This document shows positions 17,075 to 26,821 of a stretch of DNA of 57,703 bases, one piece after another. Both the position numbers and the translations under genes were made by a program. The stretch spans positions 1 to 57,703 of the forward strand of contig JAEZXX010000092.1 of assembly GCA_023419535.1 (NCBI GenBank), written 5' to 3'. Below the pieces are notes generated by a model. It was given only the letters and a program-made list of their open reading frames with translations, did not search any database and had not been told where the DNA came from. Source of the stretch: Pseudomonadota bacterium. GTDB lineage: Bacteria; Pseudomonadota; Alphaproteobacteria; Rhizobiales; Rhizobiaceae. Position 1 is the stretch's first letter; every line of letters begins with the position of its first letter.

Positions 17075-17166
17075 CGCGAGCACCTCGCATCCGAGCCTCG
17101 AAGGTCCGAGGCGCCGCGCCGTACGCCGCGATCCGGATCCAGGCCTCCATCGGCGGGAAGCCTAGT

Positions 17167-17180
17167 GTGAAGAGGTTCAC
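17167..17180. promoter_or_regulatory. Small palindrome upstream of the GGDEF gene
   Basis: GTGAA-GAGG-TTCAC is an exact inverted repeat about 95 bases upstream of the minus-strand GGDEF start, in an unusually A/T-rich stretch for this genome. It could be an operator; no factor can be named. Confidence 0.3.
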
Positions 17181-17259
17181 GTTTACGAACCGATCGCGAC
17201 GGGTTCCATCGGTCCGCACCCCGCTCTGCCGACAGGGTTAGCGAGCCGTAAACCGTGGC

Positions 17260-18753
<1,494 letters not shown>

Positions 18754-18788
18754 GCCGCGTCGCTCGACCGGACGAACCGAGCTCTACG

Positions 18789-18841
18789 AAGCCCTCATCC
18801 GGTTCGCTCCGCGAACCACCTTCTCCCGTTCCGGGAGAAGG
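18789..18841 (+). repeat. Third copy of the mosaic palindromic repeat
   Basis: AAGCCCTCATCC, then GGTTCGCTCCGCGAACC, then ACCTTCTCCCGTTCCGGGAGAAGG. It matches the copies at 5941-6081 in its fixed parts. The middle stem differs from the 6032 copy (GGCCCTTCGGGCC) but still pairs, so the change is compensatory. It lies between the radical SAM and UdgX genes. Confidence 0.8.
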
Positions 18842-18874
18842 ACCGGCGCCCGTCCGCCGACGTCCCGCCAGTTC

Positions 18875-20110
18875 TCAGAACAAACTCAGCTGCTCCGCCT
18901 TCGGCGCCACGATCGGCCGCAGGTGTTCGCGGTCGGTCAGCCCTCCGGGCGACCAGTCGAGCGCCGAGACGAAGGGGCGGACCTTCTCCAGCGAATGGCA
19001 GAGCTTAGCGACGTCGTCGATCCGCAGCGTCCGGTGCCGGCGCGTCTGCAGGATGCGGTTCACCGCCTTCGTCCCGAAGCCGGGCACGCGCAAGAGCGTC
19101 TCCTTGTCCGCGCGATTGACGTCCACCGGAAAGCGGTCGCGGTTCTTCAACGCCCAGGCGAGCTTGGGGTCGATGCCGAGATCGAGCATTCCGTCCGTCC
19201 CGCCGGAGACGATCTCGCCCCGGTCGAAGCCGTAGAACCGCATCAGCCAGTCCGCCTGATACAGTCGATGCTCGCGCATCAAAGGCGGCTTCGACAGCGG
19301 CAGACGCGACGAGGCGTCGGGGATCGGCGAGAAGGCGGAATAGTAGACGCGCTTCAGGCTGTAGTTGCCGTAGAGATTCTCCGAACGAGCCAGCACCGCG
19401 TCGTCGTCGGTGCCGTCCGCGCCGATGATCATCTGCGTCGACTGGCCGGCGGGCGCGAAGCGCTTCGGGCGCGCGCGGTCCCGCGCCTCGCCTTTGTGCT
19501 CCTCGATCTTCAACCGCAAATGGCCCATCGAGCGCTTGATGTCGCGCGGGTGCTTCTCCGGCGCCATCGCCTCCAGCGATAGGTCGGTCGGCAGTTCGAT
19601 GTTGATCGACAGGCGGTCGGCGTAGAGCCCGGCCTCCTCGATCAGAGCGGGCGAGGCGTCGGGGATCGTCTTCAGATGGATGTAGCCTGCGAAATTATGA
19701 TCGACGCGCAGCGACTTCGCGATCCGCACCATCTCCTCCATCGTGTGGTCGGAGGATCGGATGATGCCGGAGGAGAGGAACAGGCCCTCGATGTAGTTGC
19801 GCTTGTAGAAGTTCAGCGTGAGCTGGACGACCTCCTCTACCGTGAACCGCGCCCGCGCCACGTTCGAGGACGAGCGGTTCACGCAGTAGACGCAGTCGTA
19901 GACGCAGAAGTTCGTCATCAGGATCTTGAGGAGCGAGATGCAGCGTCCGTCCGGCGCGTAGGCGTGACAGATGCCGTGCCCTTCCGTGGATCCGATCCCC
20001 TTCGTCTTCGACGAATCGCGCTTCACAGAACCGCTCGACGCGCAGGACGCATCGTATTTCGCCGCGTCGGATAGGATCGCGAGCTTGTCCATCAGGGTCA
20101 TCTTGGCCAT
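18875..20110 (-). CDS. Radical SAM protein, putative DNA modification/repair
   Basis: 411-residue radical S-adenosylmethionine protein. The iron-sulfur motif CX3CX2C is C69, C73 and C76. A helix-hairpin-helix DNA-binding segment (VNRADKETLLRVPGFGTKAV) lies near residue 330. This matches the family annotated as a putative DNA modification/repair radical SAM protein, which is almost always beside a DUF4130 protein. The start at 20110 excludes a long low-quality N-terminal extension. It precedes the DUF4130-UdgX gene by 121 bp with a repeat between. Substrate unknown; a base-lesion repair role akin to spore photoproduct lyase is speculation. Confidence 0.9.
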   Translation of the reverse strand: MAKMTLMDKLAILSDAAKYDASCASSGSVKRDSSKTKGIGSTEGHGICHAYAPDGRCISLLKILMTNFCVYDCVYCVNRSSSNVARARFTVEEVVQLTLNFYKRNYIEGLFLSSGIIRSSDHTMEEMVRIAKSLRVDHNFAGYIHLKTIPDASPALIEEAGLYADRLSINIELPTDLSLEAMAPEKHPRDIKRSMGHLRLKIEEHKGEARDRARPKRFAPAGQSTQMIIGADGTDDDAVLARSENLYGNYSLKRVYYSAFSPIPDASSRLPLSKPPLMREHRLYQADWLMRFYGFDRGEIVSGGTDGMLDLGIDPKLAWALKNRDRFPVDVNRADKETLLRVPGFGTKAVNRILQTRRHRTLRIDDVAKLCHSLEKVRPFVSALDWSPGGLTDREHLRPIVAPKAEQLSLF

Positions 20111-20270
20111 CCGCCGAACATAGCGTTCGCGATCCGTTCTCGCCAGCCCCTTCCCTGCGACTCCTCCGCGCGCCTTCAGGAACCATTCAGGCAGCCTTAG
20201 CGATAAGAGGTCTCCAGCGCGGAAACGGTTCGAGGATCCGCGCCCTGACGTTCGAGAATGGAGACGATCG
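20111..20270. promoter_or_regulatory. Divergent gap: radical SAM gene / BA14K-like gene
   Basis: GGAGA precedes the BA14K-like ATG. Upstream, GGAAC (20179-20183) is followed 17 bases later by CGAT, one mismatch from an EcfG-type promoter, so only weak support. Nothing else stands out. Confidence 0.25.
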
Positions 20271-20630
20271 ATGCGCAAACTGTTCCAGGGAATGATCGCG
20301 GCCGCGGTGATGGTCACCGGGCTGGCGACCGTCGCGCCGGCGCCGGCCGCGGCGCAGAGCTTCCAGGTCGAGATCGGCCCGCGCGGCGTGCAGATCACCG
20401 AACGCGGCCGTCACGACGACCGGCGCTGGAACGACCGCCGCGACCATCGTCGTTGGGACGACCGACGCCACGACCGCCGCTGGGACGACCGGCGCGGCGG
20501 GCGCCACCATGCCGGGCGCGTCAGCCGCGAATCGGTCGCCCGCTGCGCGCAGCGCTACCGGTCCTACGACCCGCGCACCCACACCTATGTCGTGAACAAC
20601 CGCGGCGACCGCGCCATCTGCAGGCTCTGA
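20271..20630 (+). CDS. BA14K-like secreted basic repeat protein
   Basis: 119-residue exported protein. A signal peptide (MRKLFQGMIAAAVMVTG..., cleavage near AAAQS at residue 28-29) precedes a strongly charged middle built from repeats of about nine residues, such as RRWDDRRHD, at residues 47-78. The C-terminal CAQRYRSYDPRTHTYVV matches the BA14K domain of rhizobial and Brucella surface proteins, which may bind glycans. It stands alone, divergent from the radical SAM gene and followed by a very strong terminator. Confidence 0.82.
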   Translation: MRKLFQGMIAAAVMVTGLATVAPAPAAAQSFQVEIGPRGVQITERGRHDDRRWNDRRDHRRWDDRRHDRRWDDRRGGRHHAGRVSRESVARCAQRYRSYDPRTHTYVVNNRGDRAICRL

Positions 20631-20647
20631 AGAGCCCCAACGCCTGC

Positions 20648-20678
20648 GAAAAGGGCCGGCTCGCGCCGGCCCTTTTTC
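20648..20678. terminator. Strong two-way rho-independent terminator
   Basis: GAAAAGGGCCGGC-TCGC-GCCGGCCCTTTTTC is a stem of more than 10 bp with A- and T-runs on both sides. It serves the BA14K-like gene (plus) and the molybdenum hydroxylase operon (minus). Confidence 0.92.
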
Positions 20679-20703
20679 GTTCGCGCGGGACGAACGCGTC
20701 CCG

Positions 20704-21510
20704 TCACCCCTTGGCCGCGCGCACCGCGCGCTGGGCGACGACCCGCACCAGATGCGCGCGATAGGCCGAGGAGCCGTGAATGTCGCCCATCATCTCCCCT
20801 TCGTCGACGGACAGGGCGCCGAGCGCCGCGGCGTCGAAGTTCGCGGCGAGCGCCGCTTCCGCCTCGCGCCAGCGGAACGCGCCGCTCGCGCTCGCGCCCG
20901 TGACGCCGACGCCGACCGAGCCGTCGTCGCGCCGTGCGACGAAGACGGCGGCCATCGCATAGCGCGAGGCCGGGTTGCGGAACTTCTCCCAGCCCGCGGC
21001 CTGCGGCGCGTCGAAGGAGACGGCGGTGACGATCTCGCCCTCGTCGAGCGCGGTCTCGAACAGACCGAGGAAGTAGTCGTCCGCCGCGATCTCCCGGCGG
21101 TCGGTGTGGATCGTGCCACCGAGCGCGAGCAGCATCGCCGGGTAGTCGGCCGCAGGGTCGAAGTTGGCGACGACGCCGCCCATCGTGCCCATGTGGCGCA
21201 CGGCCGGATCGCCGATCAGTTCGGCCAGATACGGGATCGCCGGGCACAGCGCCTCGACCTCGCGCGACTGCGACAGCTCGTAATGGGTCGTGCCGCCGCC
21301 GATCCGCACGCGCCGGCCGCTGACGGAGATGCCCTTCAGTTCCTCGATGTGGCGCAGGTCGATCAGCGCGGAGGGGCTGGCGAGCCGCGCCTTCATGGTC
21401 GGCAGGAGCGTCATCCCGCCCGACAGGTACTTGCCCTCGCCGTCTCCCTCCCCGATCAGCCGGACGGCGTCGGAGAGCGAGGTCGGGCGGTGATACTGCG
21501 TCTGGTACAT
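20704..21510 (-). CDS. Molybdenum hydroxylase FAD subunit (CoxM-like)
   Basis: 268-residue FAD-binding medium subunit of a xanthine oxidase-family enzyme. Family features include YLSGGMTLLPTMKARL near residue 33, the RIGGGTTHYEL segment, and the flavin loop TMGGVVANFDPAADYP near residue 113. It passes electrons from the iron-sulfur subunit to the final acceptor. It is last in an S-L-M operon, 13 bp after the large subunit gene. The oxidised substrate cannot be fixed by this subunit. Confidence 0.92.
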   Translation of the reverse strand: MYQTQYHRPTSLSDAVRLIGEGDGEGKYLSGGMTLLPTMKARLASPSALIDLRHIEELKGISVSGRRVRIGGGTTHYELSQSREVEALCPAIPYLAELIGDPAVRHMGTMGGVVANFDPAADYPAMLLALGGTIHTDRREIAADDYFLGLFETALDEGEIVTAVSFDAPQAAGWEKFRNPASRYAMAAVFVARRDDGSVGVGVTGASASGAFRWREAEAALAANFDAAALGALSVDEGEMMGDIHGSSAYRAHLVRVVAQRAVRAAKG

Positions 21511-21523
21511 CTCGTCCCTCCTC

Positions 21524-23878
21524 TCAGGCCGCGGCGTGGGCGCGGTTCATCGCCGCCCATACCTTTTCCGGCGTCGCCGGCATGGTGAAGTCGGCCGTTC
21601 CGATGGCGTCGATGATGGCGTTGACGACCGCCGGCGGCGAACCGATCGCGCCCGCCTCGCCGCAGCCCTTCATGCCGAGCGGATTGGTGGTGCAGGGCGT
21701 CTCGGTGGTCGACACCTCGAACATCGGGAAGTCCCAGGCGCGCGGCATGGCGTAGTCGTTGTAGGAGGCCGTCACGAGCTGGCCCGCATCGTCGTAGTGG
21801 ACGCCCTCCAGCAGCGCCTGGCCGATGCCCTGCGCCAGCCCGCCATGGACCTGACCCTCGACGATCATGGGATTGATCACCGTGCCGAAATCGTCGGCGG
21901 CGACGAAGCGGCAGACGTCCACCTTGCCGGTCTCGGGGTCCACCTCGACCTCGCAGATGTAGCAGCCGGCCGGGAAGGTGAAGTTCTGCGGGTCGTAGAA
22001 CGCGCCCTCCTTCAGGCCCGGCTCCATCCCGTCGGGGAGGTTGTGGCCGGTGTAGGCGCCCAATGCCACCTCGTGCCACGCGAGCTTGCGGTCGGTCCCT
22101 GCGACCTTCACCTCGCCGTTCTCGATGACGATGTCCTCGTCGGACGCTTCGAGAAGATGCGCGGCGATCTTCTTGGCCTTGGCCTCCACCTTGTCGAGTG
22201 CCTTGTGGATGGCGCTCATGCCGACCGCGCCGGAGCGCGAGCCGTAGGTGCCCATGCCGAACTGCACCTTGTCGGTGTCGCCGTGGACGATCTGGACGTT
22301 CTCGATCGGCACGCCGAGCCGGCCGGAGACGAGCTGGGCGAAGGTCGTCTCGTGGCCCTGCCCGTGGGAGTGCGAGCCGGTCAGGATCTCGATCGTGCCG
22401 ACCGGGTTGACCCGCACCTCGGCGGATTCCCAGAGGCCGACACCGGCCCCGAGCGAGCCCACCGCCTTCGACGGCGCGATGCCGCAGGCCTCGATGTAGC
22501 AGGAGAAGCCGATGCCGCGCTTCTTGCCGTTCCGTTCCGACTCGGCGCGTCGCCCGGCGAAGCCGTCGTAGTCGATCGCCTTCAGCCCGGCGTCGAGCGT
22601 CGCTTCGAAGTCGCCCGTGTCGTAGTTCATGATGACGGGCGTCTGGTGCGGGAAGGACCGGATGAAATTCTTCCGGCGGAATTCGGCCGGCGACAGACCG
22701 ATCTCCTTGGCGGCCGTCTCCACGAGGCGCTCCACGACATAGGTCGCCTCGGGACGTCCGGCGCCGCGATAGGCGTCCACCGGCACGGTGTTGGTGTAGA
22801 CCGCCTTCACGTTCGCGTAGACCGCCGGGATGTCGTACTGGCCGGACAGGAGCGTGGCGTAGAGATAGGTCGGGGTCGCCGAGGAGAAGAGCGACATGTA
22901 GGCGCCGAGATTGGCGGCCGTGTCGACCCGCAGTCCGATGATCCTGTGGTCCGCGTCGAGCGCCAGTTCGGCGATGGTCTGGTGGTCGCGGCCGTGCGCG
23001 TCGGTCAGGAACGCCTCGTCGCGCCCGCTCGTCCACTTCACCGGCACGCCGGTGCGCTTGGAGGCCCACAGGCAGACGATCTCCTCGGGGTAGATGTAGA
23101 TCTTGGACCCGAAGCCGCCGCCGACGTCGGGCGCGATCACCCGCAGCTTGTGCTCGGGCGCGACGTTGTAGAACGCGCTCATCACCAGCCGGGCGACGTG
23201 CGGGTTCTGCGACGTCGTCCAGCAGGTGTAGTGCTCCTCGGCCGGATCGTAGACCCCGAGCGCGGCGCGCGGCTCCATCGGGTTCGGCACGAGGCGGTTG
23301 TTGACGATGTCGAGGCGCGTGACATGGGCGGCTCTGGCGAAGGCGGCATCCGTCTCGGCCTTGTTGCCGAGCTCCCAGTCGAAGATGAGGTTGCCCTCGG
23401 CTTCGGGGTGGATCTGCGGCGCGCCGGTCTCCAGCGCCTTGCGGGCGTTCACCACGACCGGCAGTTCCTCGTAGGAGACCTCCACCGCCTCCGCCGCGTC
23501 GCGGGCCTGCGCCTTGGTGTCCGCCACGACGACGGCGACCGCCTGGCCGACATGACGAACGGTGCCGACCGCCAGGGCCGGCCACTCGCCCATCTTCATG
23601 CCCGAGCCGTCCTTGGAGGACACCGCCCAGCCGCAGATGAGGTTGCCGATCCCGTCGGCCTTCAGCTCCTCGCCGTTCAGGACGGCGACGACGCCGGGCA
23701 TCCCCAACGCCGCGGAGGCGTCGATGCCGCCGATCCGCGCATGGGCATGCGGCGAGCGCACGAAGTAGGCGTGCTTCATGCCCGGTACGCTCATGTCGTC
23801 GACATAGCGGCCGCGCCCCGTGATGAAGCGGCGGTCCTCCTTGCGCTGGACCCGCGCGCCGATCCCTTCGATACCCAT
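21524..23878 (-). CDS. Molybdenum hydroxylase large subunit, CO-dehydrogenase form II-like
   Basis: 784-residue catalytic subunit binding the molybdopterin cytosine dinucleotide cofactor. The loop that separates CO dehydrogenases reads AYRGAGR at residues 369-375, the form II signature, not the AYxCSFR of proven CO oxidisers. Other family signs are GGGFGSK, GSHSHGQGHETTFAQ and the late GCGEAGAIGSPPAV with the catalytic Glu. Form II enzymes may oxidise CO poorly or other small molecules, so the product name should stay general. The gene lies between the S and M subunit genes. Confidence 0.92.
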   Translation of the reverse strand: MGIEGIGARVQRKEDRRFITGRGRYVDDMSVPGMKHAYFVRSPHAHARIGGIDASAALGMPGVVAVLNGEELKADGIGNLICGWAVSSKDGSGMKMGEWPALAVGTVRHVGQAVAVVVADTKAQARDAAEAVEVSYEELPVVVNARKALETGAPQIHPEAEGNLIFDWELGNKAETDAAFARAAHVTRLDIVNNRLVPNPMEPRAALGVYDPAEEHYTCWTTSQNPHVARLVMSAFYNVAPEHKLRVIAPDVGGGFGSKIYIYPEEIVCLWASKRTGVPVKWTSGRDEAFLTDAHGRDHQTIAELALDADHRIIGLRVDTAANLGAYMSLFSSATPTYLYATLLSGQYDIPAVYANVKAVYTNTVPVDAYRGAGRPEATYVVERLVETAAKEIGLSPAEFRRKNFIRSFPHQTPVIMNYDTGDFEATLDAGLKAIDYDGFAGRRAESERNGKKRGIGFSCYIEACGIAPSKAVGSLGAGVGLWESAEVRVNPVGTIEILTGSHSHGQGHETTFAQLVSGRLGVPIENVQIVHGDTDKVQFGMGTYGSRSGAVGMSAIHKALDKVEAKAKKIAAHLLEASDEDIVIENGEVKVAGTDRKLAWHEVALGAYTGHNLPDGMEPGLKEGAFYDPQNFTFPAGCYICEVEVDPETGKVDVCRFVAADDFGTVINPMIVEGQVHGGLAQGIGQALLEGVHYDDAGQLVTASYNDYAMPRAWDFPMFEVSTTETPCTTNPLGMKGCGEAGAIGSPPAVVNAIIDAIGTADFTMPATPEKVWAAMNRAHAAA

Positions 23879-23936
23879 CCCGGTTCTCCTCCCGAAGACT
23901 TGTCCGTTCCGTTTGGCAACGACGCCTGAATCGGTC

Positions 23937-24434
23937 CTACTCGGCCGCGAGCGGCCGCACGGCCTGCCCCTGCATGGCGTGCGCGGCCGACAGGATCGCC
24001 TTCACGATGTTGTGGTAGCCGGTGCAGCGGCAGAGATTGCCCTCGAGCTCCTCGCGCACCGTCGCCTCGTCGAGGTCGCCGTCGTGGCGGTTGATCATGT
24101 CCACCGCCGTCATGATCATGCCGGGCGTGCAGTAGCCGCACTGGAGCCCGTGGTGCTCCTTGAAGGCCGCCTGCACGGGATGGAGGTCCTGTCCCTCCGC
24201 GATCCCCTCGATGGTCGTGACCGAGGCGCCCGACGCCTGGGCGGCGAGCATGGTGCAGCTCTTCACCGCCTTGCCGTCGACATGCACGATGCAGGCGCCG
24301 CACTGGGACGTGTCGCAGCCGACATGCGTGCCGGTGAGGCCGAGATGATCGCGCAGGAAGTGGACGAGGAGCGTGCGGTCCTCCGCCTGCCCCTCCATCC
24401 TGCGGCCGTTCACGGTCAGCGAAATCGCGCTCAT
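23937..24434 (-). CDS. Molybdenum hydroxylase [2Fe-2S] subunit (CoxS-like)
   Basis: 165-residue small subunit with two [2Fe-2S] clusters. The plant-ferredoxin-type cluster uses GCDTSQCGAC plus a later Cys (KSC). The second uses CGYCTPG and CRCTGY. Length and spacing are typical. A strong GAGGAGG ribosome-binding site precedes the ATG at 24434. It is first in the S-L-M operon. No maturation genes of the CoxD/E/F/G kind follow, which weakens a CO dehydrogenase assignment. Confidence 0.94.
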   Translation of the reverse strand: MSAISLTVNGRRMEGQAEDRTLLVHFLRDHLGLTGTHVGCDTSQCGACIVHVDGKAVKSCTMLAAQASGASVTTIEGIAEGQDLHPVQAAFKEHHGLQCGYCTPGMIMTAVDMINRHDGDLDEATVREELEGNLCRCTGYHNIVKAILSAAHAMQGQAVRPLAAE

Positions 24435-24883
24435 GCAATCCTCCTCACGGGCGCCCCCGACCGGAGCGCGAACCCTCGAGAGCCGGCGACGCCTCCCGCG
24501 CCGTTCCTTCGACCCGTTCCAATCTGGAGACTGCAACGCCGCGGACGCGCTCCGCAAGGCCCGGCGGCCCAGCCGCCATGCTGCGCCGCAGCGAGACATG
24601 CGACCTCCCGCCGCATGCGAAGACTGTGGCGCAAGTCCCACAAAAGCCATGCGGAATAGGGTCGCCACCCCGATCGATGATCCCGGCTGGCGATTGCACC
24701 ATTGTCGTCAGGGCCCTTTGTCGGCATCCTTCGCTCCAAGCACGTTTCGGGGAGTGCGGGCCGTCCGCGGCCATGGGGATCCCAAGCGCCGGCGTCAGCG
24801 CCGGCCGGGCGCATCTTCGCCGAGGCATCCGGGGGCCCGAGAAGAGAAGCCGTCCATTGCCGATCGAACCGAAGGCCCTCGCG
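24435..24883. promoter_or_regulatory. 449-bp divergent control region with nested inverted repeat
   Basis: No gene is supported here. The main feature is a nested dyad at 24611-24654: outer arms CCGCATG / CATGCGG enclose inner arms TGTGG / CCACA with an 8-base centre. It lies about 180 bp before coxS and 230 bp before tamA. Overlapping short frames exist but look like noise. Promoter elements are not convincing. Confidence 0.55.
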
Positions 24884-26821
24884 ATGCGGGCAGGAGCCGT
24901 CATGCTCCTCGCATCCGTCGCATTCCCGACCGCGGCCGAGGCGCAGTGGCGCAGCATTCTCGATCCGTTCGGACTGTTCACCCGCGACGAGGAGCCCGAC
25001 GAGGCGGTCGTCGATCCGGTCAGCTACAGGGTGACGCTGCAGGTCTCGCCCGAACTTGCCGGGCTGGAGGACGAGATGCGATCCGCCTCCGTCCTCGTCG
25101 CCGAGGCGGACGAGCCGGTCTCGGGCTCGCTCGGCCTCCTGTCGCGCGCCCGCACCGACCGCCAGCGCCTCGTCGCCGCGCTTTTCGAGAATGCGCGCTA
25201 CGGCGGGCTCGTGACCATCCGCATCGAGGGCCGCGACATCGCGGACCTCGCTCCGGACGCCGCCTTCGACACCTCCCGCCCCGTGCCCGTCTCGATCATC
25301 GTCCAGCCGGGACCCGAGTTCGCCATCGGCCGCGTCGCGCTCTCGACCGACGACGGCCAGCGCATCGATCCGGCGCAATACGAGCTGACGCCGGGCTCGC
25401 CGGCCGATTCGGTCCGCCTGCTCGCGGCCGAGACCGACATCTTCCGCGACCAGCGCGAAACCGGGCGGCCCTTCGTCGCCGTCACCGGCCGCGACGTCGT
25501 CGCCGACCACAACACCAACACGGTCGACTACGCGCTGGAGCTTTCGCCCGGAAACCCGGTGCCGTTCGGCCGGACCTTCGTCGAGGGCACGCGGGCCGTG
25601 CGCCCCGGCTTCGTCGCCTACATGGCGGGCATCGAACCCGGCACGATCTACTCGCCCGAGGATCTCGACCGCGCCCGCGAGCGGCTGACCGGCCTCGCCG
25701 TCTTCTCCTCGGTGAACGTGAAGATCGCCGACGCGCAGGCGGCGGACGGCACCGTGCCGGTGCTCGTGGAGGTCGCCGAGCGCCCCTTCAACACGCTGGG
25801 CGCCGGCGCGACGCTCTCCAACACCGACGGCGCCGGCGTCAACGCCTATTACGAGCGCCGCAACCTCTTCGGGCAGGCCGAATCGATCCGCCTGGAGGGC
25901 GCCGTCTCGCGCATCGGCGCCAACGAGGTCTCCAACAACGGCCGCGACATCGAGGGCATCGACTACCGCGCCTCGGCGACCTACCGGGCGCCGGGCGTGC
26001 TCGGCCCGGATTCCGTCTATATCGGCTCGCTCGGCGTTCAGCGCGAGCAGCCGCTCGCCTACGACCGCATCTCGGTCTTCGGCACCAGCGGCGTCGAGTA
26101 CCGGATCGACGAGGTGCAGAGCGTCATCGCCGGCATCCGCCTGGAGTACGAGGAGATCACGGACTTCCTCGGCACGGACGACTTCCTCACCGCCTCCGCG
26201 CCCCTCACCTACACCTACGACACGCGCGACGACGAGCTGAACCCGACCGAGGGCTTCCGCGTCCAGCTTCTGGGCGAGCCCTCCTTCGACGCCAACAACT
26301 CGACCTTCTTCCTTCGCGCCCGGGGCGACGCCTCGGCCTATGTGTCCTTCGACGAGGACAACCGCTTCATCCTTGCCGGGCGGACCTCTCTCGGCACGAT
26401 CGTCGGCGCCGACCTTCTCGACGTTCCGAACTCGCGGCGCTTCTACGCCGGCGGCGGCGGATCGGTCCGCGGCTACGTCTTCCAGTCGATCGGCCCGTAC
26501 TTCCCGCCCGTCGCCGACCTCGCGCTCGGGCAGAACCCGCTCTTCGTCGACACGCCGACCGGCGGCCTCTCGGTCTTCGAGGCCTCGGCCGAGCTGCGCA
26601 TCGGGATCACCGAGAACATCCAGATCGTGCCCTTCGTCGACGGCGGAGCGGTGTCGGACGATCTCTTCCCCGACTTCTCCGAGTTCCGGCTCGGCGCCGG
26701 CGTCGGCGCCCGTTACCTGACCGGCTTCGGCCCGATCCGCGTCGACGTCGGCGTCCCGCTCGATCCCGGACCGCGCGACGGATCGTTCCAGATCTACGCC
26801 GGCATCGGACAGGCCTTCTGA
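24884..26821 (+). CDS. tamA: TamA-like Omp85 outer-membrane assembly protein
   Basis: Omp85-family protein that works with TamB in placing outer-membrane proteins or lipids. A signal peptide (MRAGAVMLLASVAFPTAAEAQ) is followed by POTRA-like repeats to about residue 300, then a 16-strand barrel domain. The barrel lock motif region has GGGGSVRGYVFQSIGP near residue 525, and the last residue is Phe, as in assembled barrels. The 645 residues are typical. A TTG nine codons upstream would give a longer n-region. The stop overlaps the tamB start (TGATG), so the two are coupled. Confidence 0.92.
   Translation: MRAGAVMLLASVAFPTAAEAQWRSILDPFGLFTRDEEPDEAVVDPVSYRVTLQVSPELAGLEDEMRSASVLVAEADEPVSGSLGLLSRARTDRQRLVAALFENARYGGLVTIRIEGRDIADLAPDAAFDTSRPVPVSIIVQPGPEFAIGRVALSTDDGQRIDPAQYELTPGSPADSVRLLAAETDIFRDQRETGRPFVAVTGRDVVADHNTNTVDYALELSPGNPVPFGRTFVEGTRAVRPGFVAYMAGIEPGTIYSPEDLDRARERLTGLAVFSSVNVKIADAQAADGTVPVLVEVAERPFNTLGAGATLSNTDGAGVNAYYERRNLFGQAESIRLEGAVSRIGANEVSNNGRDIEGIDYRASATYRAPGVLGPDSVYIGSLGVQREQPLAYDRISVFGTSGVEYRIDEVQSVIAGIRLEYEEITDFLGTDDFLTASAPLTYTYDTRDDELNPTEGFRVQLLGEPSFDANNSTFFLRARGDASAYVSFDEDNRFILAGRTSLGTIVGADLLDVPNSRRFYAGGGGSVRGYVFQSIGPYFPPVADLALGQNPLFVDTPTGGLSVFEASAELRIGITENIQIVPFVDGGAVSDDLFPDFSEFRLGAGVGARYLTGFGPIRVDVGVPLDPGPRDGSFQIYAGIGQAF

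Noticed and set aside
20179..20204. EcfG-like promoter (GGAAC-N17-CGAT) before the BA14K-like gene
   Set aside because: The -10 has CGAT in place of CGTT, there is no second element to support it, and it is 67 bases from the ATG. Kept only as a weak note.
21524..23878. Naming the large subunit coxL (true CO dehydrogenase)
   Set aside because: The active loop is AYRGAGR (form II) rather than AYxCSFR, and accessory genes are missing.
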